Assembly (NCBI GenBank): GCA_902825215.1
Contig: LR782234.1
Location: 4,712,001-4,776,000 of the forward strand
Direction of reading: 5' to 3'
DNA length: 64,000 nt
Source of the DNA: Pseudomonas fluorescens
Lineage (GTDB): Bacteria > Pseudomonadota > Gammaproteobacteria > Pseudomonadales > Pseudomonadaceae
This document shows positions 33,846 through 42,166 of this stretch, in pieces. Both the position numbers and the translations under genes were made by a program. Under the pieces are notes generated by a model that saw only the letters and a program-made list of their open reading frames with translations, was not told where the DNA came from and did no database searches. Positions within the stretch are counted from its first letter, which is position 1; every line of letters begins with the position of its first letter.

Positions 33846-35315
33846 CTAATCCACACTGCGCGGCAACTGCAACGTCACCCGCAACCCACCCTCACGCAGA
33901 TTCTGCAACGTCACTTCCCCGCCATGGCTGTGGGCAATATTGCGCGCAATCCCCAGCCCCAGCCCATACCCCTGCTGCTGCCCGGCCAGGCGGAAATGCG
34001 GTTCGAACACCTGCTCCAGGCGCTGCTCCGGCACGCCCGGGCCTTCGTCGTCGACGTGCAGCACAAACGCGCTTTCATCGTCGTCGATGTGCAGATGTGC
34101 GTTCTGCCCGTACTTGAGCGCATTGTCGATCAGGTTGCCGATGCAGCGTTTCAGCGCCAGCGGCTTGCCCGGATACGCCGTCAGTGCGCGGCCGTGCTGG
34201 GTCACTCGGCCATTGCCGTTCGGTGCCAGGTACGGCTCGACCAGGCAATCGAGCACATGGTTGAGATCCACCGGCTCGATGTTCTCGTGGATGTCGGTGT
34301 CCTTGACGCATTGCAGCGCGCCTTTGACCAGCAGCTCCAGCTCGTCCAGATCACGGCCGAACTTGGCTTGCAGCTGTTCGTCTTCGAGCAGTTCGACGCG
34401 CAAGCGCAAACGCGTGATCGGCGTGCGCAGGTCATGGGAAATCGCGCTGAACAACTGGCTGCGCTCGGTCAGGTAACGGCTGATGCGCTCGCGCATGGTG
34501 TTGAATGCGCGGCTCACTTCGACCACTTCGCTGCCGCCGCCCTCGGCGACCGGCTCGACGTCGGCGCCCAGCGACAAATCCCGCGCCGAGCGCGCCAGAC
34601 GCTTGAGCGGGCGGCTCTGCCAGTGCACCAAAAGACCAATGAACAGCAGCAGAAAACCGCTGGTGAGGACGATAAACCACACCTGCTGCGACGGCAGGCC
34701 TTGTTCTTCGAGACTGGTGTAGGGCTCGGGTAGCAATGAGGCGATGTACAACCATTCGCCCGGGGCCATTTGAATCTGCGTGACCAGCACCGGTGGATTG
34801 ACCGGCTCCAGCGTCAGCGCGTAATGCGCCCACGAGCGCGGCAGCTCATCGAGCTTCAAACCGGCATTGAAGATGCGCAGGTCCTCAGGGCTGACGAAGG
34901 TCACCGAAATATCGGTGTCATGGCCCAGGGTCTGGCGCAGCACTTCATCCACCGCTTGCATCACCGCCGCTTTGCGCGGCGTGACCGGCAGCACGTCCAT
35001 GCCCAGCGGTTTGTCATTCAGGGTCACGACGAAACGCGTACCGCCCATGCTGCGCAACTGGTCGAGAACCAGCGGCCGGTAGGCCACTGGCAGCGAGCGA
35101 AAGTAGCTGACGCTGGCGGTCATCGAATGGGCCAGGCTGCGGGCGCTGGTGACCAGCCCTTCGAGCTGCGTCGCGCGTAGCTGCGAGACCCAGATCACGC
35201 TCGACAGGGTCTGCGCAAACAGCACCGCGAGCAGGGTCAACAGCAGCATGCGTCCGAGCAACGAACGCGGCACCGGGACTTTTGCGGCGAGTTTGCGCAG
35301 CGACTCAGTGAGCAT
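33846..35315 (-). CDS. gtrS: Sensor histidine kinase GtrS (glucose sensing)
   Basis: Codes for 489 residues: TM1 (about 20-40, MLLLTLLAVLFAQTLSSVIWV), a periplasmic sensor domain, TM2 (about 185-205, VWFIVLTSGFLLLFIGLLV), HAMP, then HisKA with the phospho-accepting histidine in FSAISHDLRTPITRLRLR and HATPase with DNALKYG, DEGPGV and GLGLGIARNIAHSHGG. GtrS of Pseudomonas binds 2-ketogluconate or 6-phosphogluconate and signals to GltR. The gene overlaps gltR by 11 bp. ATG 35315 is used; a TTG at 35324 is in frame. Confidence 0.92.
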   Translation of the reverse strand: MLTESLRKLAAKVPVPRSLLGRMLLLTLLAVLFAQTLSSVIWVSQLRATQLEGLVTSARSLAHSMTASVSYFRSLPVAYRPLVLDQLRSMGGTRFVVTLNDKPLGMDVLPVTPRKAAVMQAVDEVLRQTLGHDTDISVTFVSPEDLRIFNAGLKLDELPRSWAHYALTLEPVNPPVLVTQIQMAPGEWLYIASLLPEPYTSLEEQGLPSQQVWFIVLTSGFLLLFIGLLVHWQSRPLKRLARSARDLSLGADVEPVAEGGGSEVVEVSRAFNTMRERISRYLTERSQLFSAISHDLRTPITRLRLRVELLEDEQLQAKFGRDLDELELLVKGALQCVKDTDIHENIEPVDLNHVLDCLVEPYLAPNGNGRVTQHGRALTAYPGKPLALKRCIGNLIDNALKYGQNAHLHIDDDESAFVLHVDDEGPGVPEQRLEQVFEPHFRLAGQQQGYGLGLGIARNIAHSHGGEVTLQNLREGGLRVTLQLPRSVD

Positions 35316-36036
35316 TGCCGGCAACCACGTTGGCTGCCAGTTGGTAGCCGCTGCCGCGCACGGTGCGGATCAGTCGCGGCGGTTTTTCGGTGTCGCGCAG
35401 ACGCTGGCGCAAGCGGCTGACGGCCATGTCGACAATCCGGTCGAGCGGCATCAGGTCGCGGCCACGGGTGGCATTGCCAATGGTGTCGCGGTCGAGGATT
35501 TCCTGTGGGTGATCAAGAAACAGCTTCAGCAGCGCGAAATCGGCGCCGGAGAGAATCACCTCTTCGCCATCGGTGTGAAACAGCCGATGACTGACCATGT
35601 CCAGCCGCCACTCATCAAAAGCCAGCACTTCACTGCCGCTGCGTTCGTGGGCGAATTGCGCGCGGCGCAGCAGGGCCTTGATCCGCGCTTGCAGTTCGCG
35701 CGGGCTGAACGGTTTGCCGAGGTAATCGTCAGCGCCGAGTTCCAGCCCGATCACGCGGTCGGCTTCGTCGGAACTGGCGGTCAGCATGATGATCGGCACC
35801 TGCGCCTGACGCGGATGCTGACGCACCCAACGGCACAGGCTGAAGCCGTCTTCGTCCGGCAGCATGACGTCGAGAATCACCAGATCGCTCGGCGCCTCGT
35901 TGAGCGCCTGACGGAAACTGGCCCCGTCGGCGGTGGCGCGTACCTGAAACCCGGCGCGGGTCAGGTAGGTTTCCAGCAACTCGCGTATTTCCTGATCGTC
36001 ATCGACCAACAATATCGACTTGTTGACTGAGCTCAC
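35305..36036 (-). CDS. gltR: OmpR-family response regulator GltR
   Basis: Codes for 243 residues. Receiver domain: ILLVDDDQEIRELLETYL (acidic pocket), LVILDVMLPDEDG (phospho-aspartate about residue 55), MLTASSD, and GADDYLGKPF (Lys about 105). C-terminal winged helix has RLFHTDGEEVILSGADFALLKLFL and RTVRGSGYQL. It activates glucose transport genes in Pseudomonas. Start is a GTG at 36036 with AAGGATG upstream; a CA-rich motif overlaps that Shine-Dalgarno. Confidence 0.93.
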   Translation of the reverse strand: MSSVNKSILLVDDDQEIRELLETYLTRAGFQVRATADGASFRQALNEAPSDLVILDVMLPDEDGFSLCRWVRQHPRQAQVPIIMLTASSDEADRVIGLELGADDYLGKPFSPRELQARIKALLRRAQFAHERSGSEVLAFDEWRLDMVSHRLFHTDGEEVILSGADFALLKLFLDHPQEILDRDTIGNATRGRDLMPLDRIVDMAVSRLRQRLRDTEKPPRLIRTVRGSGYQLAANVVAGNAH

Positions 36037-36048
36037 TTCGAAGGCATC

Positions 36049-36059
36049 CTTGTTGTTGG
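36049..36059 (-). promoter_or_regulatory. CA-rich leader motif of gltR (Hfq/Crc-type site)
   Basis: On the minus strand CCAACAACAAG runs into the AAGGATG Shine-Dalgarno of the GTG start. Confidence 0.5.
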
Positions 36060-36110
36060 AATTGGGGCGGATTATGCCTGATGAACTTTGGAAATTTGTT
36101 GTCTGTTGCT

Positions 36111-36213
36111 GATCGTTCCCACGCTCTGCGTGGGAATGCAGCCCGTGACGCTCCGCGTCACTGGGACGCGGAGCGTCCCTTGAGGCATTCCCACGCGGAG
36201 CGTGGGAACGATC
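36111..36213. repeat. Palindromic repeat, GATCGTTCCCACGC family, copy 3
   Basis: Complete nested palindrome in the glk-gltR gap, ending one base before the glk stop codon. Its position in the edd-glk-gltR-gtrS series may reduce read-through from glk into gltR. Confidence 0.85.
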
Positions 36214-36214
36214 A

Positions 36215-37174
36215 CTAAACGGGGAGGGCTTGATCGAGGGCCACGCCGGCGCCGACCAGACCGGAGTACGGCGCCGTCACCAGCCACACCGGGATGCCTT
36301 TGAAGTAATCGCTCATGCAGCCCTTGTCGGCGAAGCTGCGGGCGAAACCGCTGCTGGCGAAGAAATCGGCAAACCGTGGAATCACCCCGCCAACGATATA
36401 CACCCCACCGCGCGCGCCAGTGGTCAGCACGTTGTTGCCGGCCACGCGGCCGAGCCAGCAGCAGAACTGCTCGAGCACTTCGAGGGCAATCGGATCGCCC
36501 GCCAGACCGGCCGCGGTAATCGCTTCCGGCGTGTCGAGGGTCGGTTCATGCCCGTCGACTGCGCAGATCGCCCGGTACAGTCGCGGCAAGCCGCCGCCGC
36601 TCAATGCGGTCTCGGCGCTGACATGGCCGATCTCGTTGTAGATGTGCTGCCACAGTTGGGTTTCGCGCGGGCTGCTCAGCGGCAGGTCGACGTGACCGCC
36701 CTCGCCCGGCAATGCCGCGAAGCGGCCTTCGCCGAGGTCCAGCAGGGTGCCGACGCCCAGCCCGGTGCCCGGGCCGATCACCACTGCCGGGCGCAACGGC
36801 TCCGGCGTGCCTTCGCAGATCACCCGGAACTCGCCCGGCTGCAAGCGGGTCATGCCCAGCGCCATCGCCGAAAAATCGTTGGTCAGCAACAACTGCTCGA
36901 CCTGCAAGGTCTTGCAGAACGCGCTGCGACTCAGGCGCCAGTGATTGTTGGTGAACTTGAATTCATCGCCGCTGACCGGGCCGGCGACCGACAGGCACAC
37001 CGAGCCGATCGCCCCCGGCGCCAGACCGAGCCCGCTCAGATACAGGCTGATCGCCTCTTCCGGGCTGGCGAAGTCGGCCGTGGCCAGCACCTGAACCGAT
37101 TGCAGTTGCTGGTTTTGCCACAACGCGAAACGTGCGTTGGTGCCTCCGATGTCACCGACCAAAGCCAGTTTCAA
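36215..37174 (-). CDS. glk: Glucokinase
   Basis: Codes for 319 residues of the bacterial glucokinase (Glk/ROK-like actin fold). The phosphate-binding loop LVGDIGGTNARFALW is at the N-terminus; the sugar-binding region has LLTNDFSAMALGM and the ATP-binding VIGPGTGLGVG. It phosphorylates glucose delivered by GtsABCD. The start overlaps the edd stop by 4 bp (ATGA type), so translation is coupled. Confidence 0.95.
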   Translation of the reverse strand: MKLALVGDIGGTNARFALWQNQQLQSVQVLATADFASPEEAISLYLSGLGLAPGAIGSVCLSVAGPVSGDEFKFTNNHWRLSRSAFCKTLQVEQLLLTNDFSAMALGMTRLQPGEFRVICEGTPEPLRPAVVIGPGTGLGVGTLLDLGEGRFAALPGEGGHVDLPLSSPRETQLWQHIYNEIGHVSAETALSGGGLPRLYRAICAVDGHEPTLDTPEAITAAGLAGDPIALEVLEQFCCWLGRVAGNNVLTTGARGGVYIVGGVIPRFADFFASSGFARSFADKGCMSDYFKGIPVWLVTAPYSGLVGAGVALDQALPV

Positions 37175-38997
37175 TTAAGCGTCTCCAGGGCAGAAGTGAA
37201 GGCGCTGGCGCCCTGCTCCGCCGAGCTGAAGGCCATGCGCATGAAGCCGAATAGTTCGCGACCGCTGCCGATGTTGTTGCCCAACAGGCCTTTGGCAGGT
37301 TCGCGCGCGGCAAATTCGTCGGCGTCGACCTTCAGTTCCAAGGTGCCTTTGACGCCATCGACGCGGATGATATCGCCCTCTTGCACCCGCGCCAAAGCAC
37401 CACCGACATAAGCCTCGGGGCTGACGTGAATCGCCGCCGGGATTTTCCCCGAGGCGCCGGACATGCGCCCGTCGGTCACCAGGGCGACTTTGAAGCCGCG
37501 GTCCTGCAGCACACCGAGGAACGGCGTCATCTTGTGCAGCTCGGGCATGCCGTTGGAGCGCGGGCCCTGGAAGCGCATCACCGCGACAAAATCCTTCTCC
37601 AGCAGACCGGCCTTGAACGCATCGGCCAGATCCTGCTGATCCTGGAACACCATCGCCGGCGCTTCGACGATCTGGTTTTCCAGCGCCACCGCCGAGACCT
37701 TCATCACGCCGCGACCGAGGTTGCCTTCCATCACGCGCAAGCCGCCCTCGGCCGAAAAGGCACGGGACACCGGGCGCAGAATGTTTTCGTCGAGGCTGTC
37801 GACCGGGCCTTCGCGCCAGACCAGCACGCCGTTATCGAGGAACGGTTCTTTGGTGTATTGGCTCAAACCGTGGCCGAGCACGGTGTTGACGTCTTCGTGC
37901 AGCAGACCGGCGCCAAGCAGTTCGCGGATCAGGAACGACATGCCGCCCGCTGCCTGGAAGTGGTTGATGTCGGCTTTGCCGTTCGGGTAGACGTGGCTCA
38001 GGGTCGGCACGACTTCGGAGAGGTCGGCCATGTCCTGCCAGGTCAGCTGAATGCCCGCGGCCATGGCGATCGCCGGCATGTGCAAGGTGTGGTTGGTCGA
38101 GCCGCCGGTGGCATGCAGGGCAACGATCGAGTTGACCAGCGCCTTCTCGTCGACGATTTCACCGATCGGCATGAAGTTGCCGTTCTGCTTGGTCAGGCGC
38201 GTGACCTGATGCGCGGCTTCGCGGGTCAGCGCATCGCGCAGCGGCGTGTTCGGGTTGACGAAAGAGGCGCCCGGCAAGTGCAGGCCCATGACTTCCATCA
38301 ACAACTGGTTGGTGTTAGCGGTGCCGTAAAACGTGCAGGTGCCCGGGCTGTGATAGGACTTCATCTCCGATTCCAGCAGCTCTTCGCGGGTCGCCTTGCC
38401 TTCGGCGTACTTCTGCCGCACGTCGGCTTTTTCCTTGTTGGAAATCCCCGAGACCATCGGCCCGCCCGGGACGAAAATCGTCGGCAGATGACCGAAGCGC
38501 AGCGAGCCCATCATCAGCCCCGGCACGATCTTGTCGCAGATGCCGAGCATCAGCGCACCGTCGAACATGTTGTGCGACAGCGCCACGGCGGTCGACATGG
38601 CAATCACTTCGCGGCTCGGCAGGCTCAGTTCCATGCCCGGCTCGCCCTGGGTCACGCCGTCGCACATCGCCGGAGTGCCGCCGGCGAACTGGCCGACCGA
38701 GCCGATTTCGCGCAGGGCATTCTTGATTTGCTGGGGGAACACTTCGTACGGCTGGTGCGCCGAAAGCATGTCGTTATACGAAGACACAATGGCGATGTTC
38801 GCCGAGTTCATCATCCGCAGGCTGTGCTTGTCTTCGCTGCCGCAACCGGCCACGCCGTGGGCGAAGTTGGCACATTGCAGCTTGCCGCGCATCGGCCCGT
38901 CCGTGGCGGCGCCGCGAATCAATGCAAGGTAAGCCTGACGCGTGGCGCGGCTGCGGGCGATAAGCCGTTCGGTGACCTCAAGAACGCGGGGATGCAT
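37171..38997 (-). CDS. edd: Phosphogluconate dehydratase
   Basis: Codes for 608 residues of the IlvD/Edd family, which dehydrates 6-phosphogluconate to KDPG. The iron-sulphur cysteines lie in MCDGVTQGEPGMELSL, LGICDKIVPGL and GTCTFYGTANTNQ, and the C-terminus has VTDGRMSGASGKIPAAIHVSPEA. First gene of edd-glk-gltR-gtrS and divergent from gap, with two HexR sites between them. Length is typical (603-610 aa). Confidence 0.96.
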   Translation of the reverse strand: MHPRVLEVTERLIARSRATRQAYLALIRGAATDGPMRGKLQCANFAHGVAGCGSEDKHSLRMMNSANIAIVSSYNDMLSAHQPYEVFPQQIKNALREIGSVGQFAGGTPAMCDGVTQGEPGMELSLPSREVIAMSTAVALSHNMFDGALMLGICDKIVPGLMMGSLRFGHLPTIFVPGGPMVSGISNKEKADVRQKYAEGKATREELLESEMKSYHSPGTCTFYGTANTNQLLMEVMGLHLPGASFVNPNTPLRDALTREAAHQVTRLTKQNGNFMPIGEIVDEKALVNSIVALHATGGSTNHTLHMPAIAMAAGIQLTWQDMADLSEVVPTLSHVYPNGKADINHFQAAGGMSFLIRELLGAGLLHEDVNTVLGHGLSQYTKEPFLDNGVLVWREGPVDSLDENILRPVSRAFSAEGGLRVMEGNLGRGVMKVSAVALENQIVEAPAMVFQDQQDLADAFKAGLLEKDFVAVMRFQGPRSNGMPELHKMTPFLGVLQDRGFKVALVTDGRMSGASGKIPAAIHVSPEAYVGGALARVQEGDIIRVDGVKGTLELKVDADEFAAREPAKGLLGNNIGSGRELFGFMRMAFSSAEQGASAFTSALETLN

Positions 38998-39117
38998 GTG
39001 TAGAACTCCAGGCTAACGGATGTGGCGACCTGATTGTCTATGCTGATCAAACGCCGGTGTCGGTGGAATGACAGACGGCTTTTTTGACCATTCGGACCAG
39101 TTGATTCAGGTCACTCG

Positions 39118-39132
39118 TTGTAGATAAAACAA
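39118..39132. promoter_or_regulatory. HexR operator 1 (edd side)
   Basis: TTGTAGATAAAACAA is an exact TTGT-N7-ACAA match, 121 bp upstream of the edd start. Confidence 0.75.
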
Positions 39133-39179
39133 AATATTGCCACTAAAAAGGCTTGTTTTCTATTTTTATGCGAATAATC

Positions 39180-39194
39180 TTGTAATTCCAACAA
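39180..39194. promoter_or_regulatory. HexR operator 2 (gap side) with CA-rich motif
   Basis: TTGTAATTCCAACAA is an exact TTGT-N7-ACAA match, 24 bp upstream of the gap ATG and 47 bp downstream of operator 1's end. It overlaps CCAACAACAAAAC, a possible Hfq/Crc leader motif of gap. Confidence 0.75.
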
Positions 39195-39217
39195 CAAAAC
39201 GACGGCGGCGCTGTTCA

Positions 39218-40219
39218 ATGACTCTTCGAATCGCAATCAATGGTTTTGGCCGCATCGGCCGTAATGTCCTGCGCGCACTGTATACCCAAGGCTATCGACA
39301 GGATCTGCAGATCGTCGCCATCAACGATCTGGGCGACAGTTCGATCAATGCCCATCTGCTCAAATACGACACCGTTCACGGCACCTTCGACGCCGAAGTG
39401 GCGCACGATAACGAGAGCCTGACGGTCAACGGCGACCGCATTGCGGTCAGCGCCATTCGCAACCCGGCCGAACTGCCATGGGCGGCGGAAAAGATCGACG
39501 TGGTGTTCGAATGCACCGGTCTGTTTACCGACCGCGCCAAAGCCGCCGCGCATATTAGCGCTGGCGCACGCAAAGTGATTATTTCGGCCCCGGCCAAAGG
39601 CGCCGACGCCACCGTGGTCTACGGCGTCAACCACGACATCCTGCGCCAGTCGCACCAGATCATTTCCAACGCGTCGTGCACCACCAACTGCCTGGCGCCG
39701 GTCGCGCAGGTGCTGCACCGCGAACTGGGCATCGAAAGCGGTCTGATGACCACTATCCACGCCTACACCAACGACCAGAACCTCACCGACGTCTATCACA
39801 CCGACCCGTACCGCGCGCGTTCGGCCACGCAGAACATGATCCCGAGCAAGACCGGCGCCGCCGAAGCGGTAGGCCTGGTGCTGCCGGAACTGGCCGGCAA
39901 ACTGACCGGCATGGCCGTGCGTGTGCCGGTGATCAACGTGTCGCTGGTGGACCTGACCGTGCAGTTGAAGAAAGAAGCCAGCGCCGACGAAGTCAACGCC
40001 CTGCTCAAAGCCGCGAGCCAGCATTCGAAGATCCTCGGTTACAACACGCTGCCACTGGTTTCCAGCGACTTCAACCACAACCCGCTGTCGTCGATCTTCG
40101 ACGCCAACCACACCAAATCCAGCGGCAAACTGCTGAAGGTGCTGGCCTGGTATGACAACGAATGGGGCTTCTCCAACCGCATGCTGGATAACTGCCTGGC
40201 GTTGTGTAACGCCGAGTAA
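39218..40219 (+). CDS. gap: Glyceraldehyde-3-phosphate dehydrogenase, type I
   Basis: Codes for 333 residues. The NAD-binding INGFGRIGRNVLRAL is N-terminal; the catalytic cysteine lies in SNASCTTNCLAPV (Cys about 154) with its partner histidine further on. It oxidises the glyceraldehyde-3-phosphate that Eda releases. Divergent from edd and under two HexR sites, it corresponds to gap-1 of P. putida. ATG 39218 is used; the frame extends to 39137 but through the operators. Shine-Dalgarno is weak (CGGCG). Confidence 0.95.
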   Translation: MTLRIAINGFGRIGRNVLRALYTQGYRQDLQIVAINDLGDSSINAHLLKYDTVHGTFDAEVAHDNESLTVNGDRIAVSAIRNPAELPWAAEKIDVVFECTGLFTDRAKAAAHISAGARKVIISAPAKGADATVVYGVNHDILRQSHQIISNASCTTNCLAPVAQVLHRELGIESGLMTTIHAYTNDQNLTDVYHTDPYRARSATQNMIPSKTGAAEAVGLVLPELAGKLTGMAVRVPVINVSLVDLTVQLKKEASADEVNALLKAASQHSKILGYNTLPLVSSDFNHNPLSSIFDANHTKSSGKLLKVLAWYDNEWGFSNRMLDNCLALCNAE

Positions 40220-40238
40220 CCTCACGTTATCCCCTTCC

Positions 40239-40333
40239 CTGTGGGAGCGAGCCTGCTCGCGAAAGCTATCTGTCAGTCGATATCCAGGTCGCCTGACACT
40301 CCGCCTTCGCGAGCAGGCTCGCTCCCACAGGGG
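40239..40333. repeat. REPIN, type I
   Basis: REP doublet just past gap, separating the glucose regulon from the heme locus. Confidence 0.9.
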
Positions 40334-40376
40334 TTTCTGATTTCAATCTGAAATCATTGCTTGACCATTCGGCCAG

Positions 40377-40395
40377 ATGATAAGCATTATCATTC
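40377..40395. promoter_or_regulatory. Fur box of the ECF sigma gene
   Basis: ATGATAAGCATTATCATTC closely fits the 19-bp Fur consensus GATAATGATAATCATTATC in its inverted-repeat form. It lies 25 bp upstream of the sigma-factor start, so iron starvation should induce the locus. Confidence 0.75.
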
Positions 40396-40419
40396 GCTTG
40401 AAATGGATCAGGTCCTCCC

Positions 40420-40953
40420 GTGAGTCAATCGCGCTTCAATCATGTCTTCCTTGCCCAGCGCACGTCCCTGCTGCGCACGCTGGAGCGCATGGTCAACAAT
40501 CACAGCACCGCTGAAGACCTGCTGCAGGAAACCTACCTGCGCGTCACTCGCGCCTTGAGCGAGCGGGCCATCGATCACCTCGAACCGTTTGTCTTTCAGA
40601 CCGCGCGCAATCTGGCGCTGGATCATCTGCGCGCGCGCAAGATCCATGCGCGAACCATGATCGATGACGTGCCGCCGGACATTGTGCACAGCGTCGCCGC
40701 CCCCGCCAGCAGCGCCGAAGACGCTGCCCACGCCGAACAGATGCTGGAGCGCCTGAACGTGAGCCTCGGTCAACTCAGCCCGCGCCAGCAGCAGATTTTC
40801 ATCCTCAGCCGCTTGCACGGGAACAGCTATCAGGAAATCGCTGACGAGCTGAACGTCTCCCTCAGCACCGTACAAAAAGAATTGAAGCTGATCATGTCGA
40901 TCTGCATCGGCGTCGCTGAGCGCCTCGACGGCAGCGGCAGCGGCAAGCTATAA
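40420..40953 (+). CDS. FecI-type ECF sigma factor (heme-uptake signalling)
   Basis: Codes for 177 residues. Region 2 has AEDLLQETYLRVTRAL and FVFQTARNLALDHLRARK; region 4 has LSPRQQQIFILSRLHGNSYQEIADELNVSLSTVQKELK. Start is a GTG at 40420. It should work with the FecR-like gene downstream in cell-surface signalling and direct RNA polymerase to the receptor gene. P. aeruginosa HxuI and Bordetella RhuI are likely counterparts. The stop codon lies inside a CAAGCT-type repeat. Confidence 0.9.
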   Translation: MSQSRFNHVFLAQRTSLLRTLERMVNNHSTAEDLLQETYLRVTRALSERAIDHLEPFVFQTARNLALDHLRARKIHARTMIDDVPPDIVHSVAAPASSAEDAAHAEQMLERLNVSLGQLSPRQQQIFILSRLHGNSYQEIADELNVSLSTVQKELKLIMSICIGVAERLDGSGSGKL

Positions 40954-41028
40954 GCTTCAAGCGGCAAGTAAAAACGAACAGCAACACAACGCATCCGGCT
41001 TTGGCTTGCAGCTTGTCGCTTGAAGCTA
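40943..41028. repeat. AAGCTGCAAGCT-type inverted repeat, copy 2
   Basis: CAAGCTATAAGCTTCAAGCGGCAAG faces CTTGCAGCTTGTCGCTTGAAGCTAG around a 34-bp loop. The left arm begins within the sigma-factor gene and supplies its last codons and stop. Confidence 0.75.
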
Positions 41029-41078
41029 GAAACTGCTTCACCAGAAGCCCTGCTTCGCCAGAAGCCTGAGGAAACACC

Positions 41079-42044
41079 GTGACGGACACCCACCGCTCGC
41101 CTTCGCCGGATTCGGCGCAGGATGCTGCCAACGCAATGGACCAGGCACTGGACTGGCTCATCGTGCTCGGCAGCCCGGACGAGGAACAGACCCGGCAGTT
41201 CCACGCCTGGCTGGCGGCCGATCCGTTGAATGCCGAGGCGTTCGCCAAGGCCCAGGCGATCTGGGACGGTCCGCAAGTGGCGTTGTGCGCGCAAGCCCTG
41301 GCGGCGAAACCGGCGAAAGTCACCTTCCTGCAACGCTTGCGCCCGCACTGGAAACCGCTGGCCACGGCGGCGGTGCTGATCCTCGGGCTGTTCAGTTTCA
41401 GCAACCTGCCGATGCGCCTGCAGGCCGATCATCTGACCGTGGTGGGCGAGCGCCAGCGCCTGCAACTGGAGGACGGCTCGAAAGTCCTGCTCAACACCAA
41501 TTCGGCGTTCTCCAGCACGATCAACGATCAGCAACGTGTGGCCCGGCTGTTTCAGGGCGAGGCGTTTTTCGAGGTTGCCAGTGGCCGCGGTCAGGCGCTG
41601 GAAATCGACGCTGGCCCGGTCCGCGCCAGCGTGCGCGACACCGCATTTGCCGTGCGTTATCTCGACGGGGTCGCGCAGGTCAATGTGCAGCGTGGCGATG
41701 TCGATCTGCGCGCCACCCACAACGATGCGCGGGTGCGCCTGAGCGCCGGCGAAAGCATCCGCATCGGCCCCAACGGGTTCGATCGCCCGGCCAAGCTTGA
41801 CGCCAATACCGATCTGGCGTGGGTGCAGGGCCGCCTGGTGTTCGAGAACTGCCCGCTGAATCAGGTGCTGGCCGAGCTGCGCCGCTACTATCCGGGCTGG
41901 ATCATCAATACCAACGAGCAGTTGGCCGACGTCGCCGTCACCGGCAACTACCGCCTCGACCAGCCGCTCGACGTGGTCCGTTCGCTTGCGCACATCACTT
42001 CGGCGCGGCTGCAAGAATTCCCCGCCTTGGTCATCCTGAACTGA
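41079..42044 (+). CDS. FecR-family anti-sigma/transducer protein
   Basis: Codes for 321 residues: a cytoplasmic N-terminal DUF4880 helix region (ALDWLIVLGSPDEEQTRQFHAWLAADPLNAEAFAKAQAIW, about 23-62), one membrane helix (about 90-108, LATAAVLILGLFSFSNLP), a periplasmic FecR domain (VVGERQRLQLEDGSKVLLNTNSAF) and a C-terminal STN-like part (RYYPGWIINTNEQLADVAVTGNYRL). It should hold the sigma factor inactive until the heme receptor signals. GTG start with AGGAAA upstream. Confidence 0.9.
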   Translation: MTDTHRSPSPDSAQDAANAMDQALDWLIVLGSPDEEQTRQFHAWLAADPLNAEAFAKAQAIWDGPQVALCAQALAAKPAKVTFLQRLRPHWKPLATAAVLILGLFSFSNLPMRLQADHLTVVGERQRLQLEDGSKVLLNTNSAFSSTINDQQRVARLFQGEAFFEVASGRGQALEIDAGPVRASVRDTAFAVRYLDGVAQVNVQRGDVDLRATHNDARVRLSAGESIRIGPNGFDRPAKLDANTDLAWVQGRLVFENCPLNQVLAELRRYYPGWIINTNEQLADVAVTGNYRLDQPLDVVRSLAHITSARLQEFPALVILN

Positions 42045-42062
42045 ATGAGAATTATTTTTACT
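42044..42062. promoter_or_regulatory. Fur box-like site upstream of the heme receptor
   Basis: AATGAGAATTATTTTTACT resembles a Fur box (AATGAGAAT-type half plus weaker right half). It begins on the last base of the fecR-like gene and lies 105 bp before the receptor ATG. Confidence 0.5.
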
Positions 42063-42166
42063 CGATAGCCCGCATCAGTACGTCTCGTTATAGCCAATGC
42101 AATTGATTCGCATCAAGTGATGCCAATCAGCACCTATAAAGATTCGTGCGACACGGAGCGCTATCG

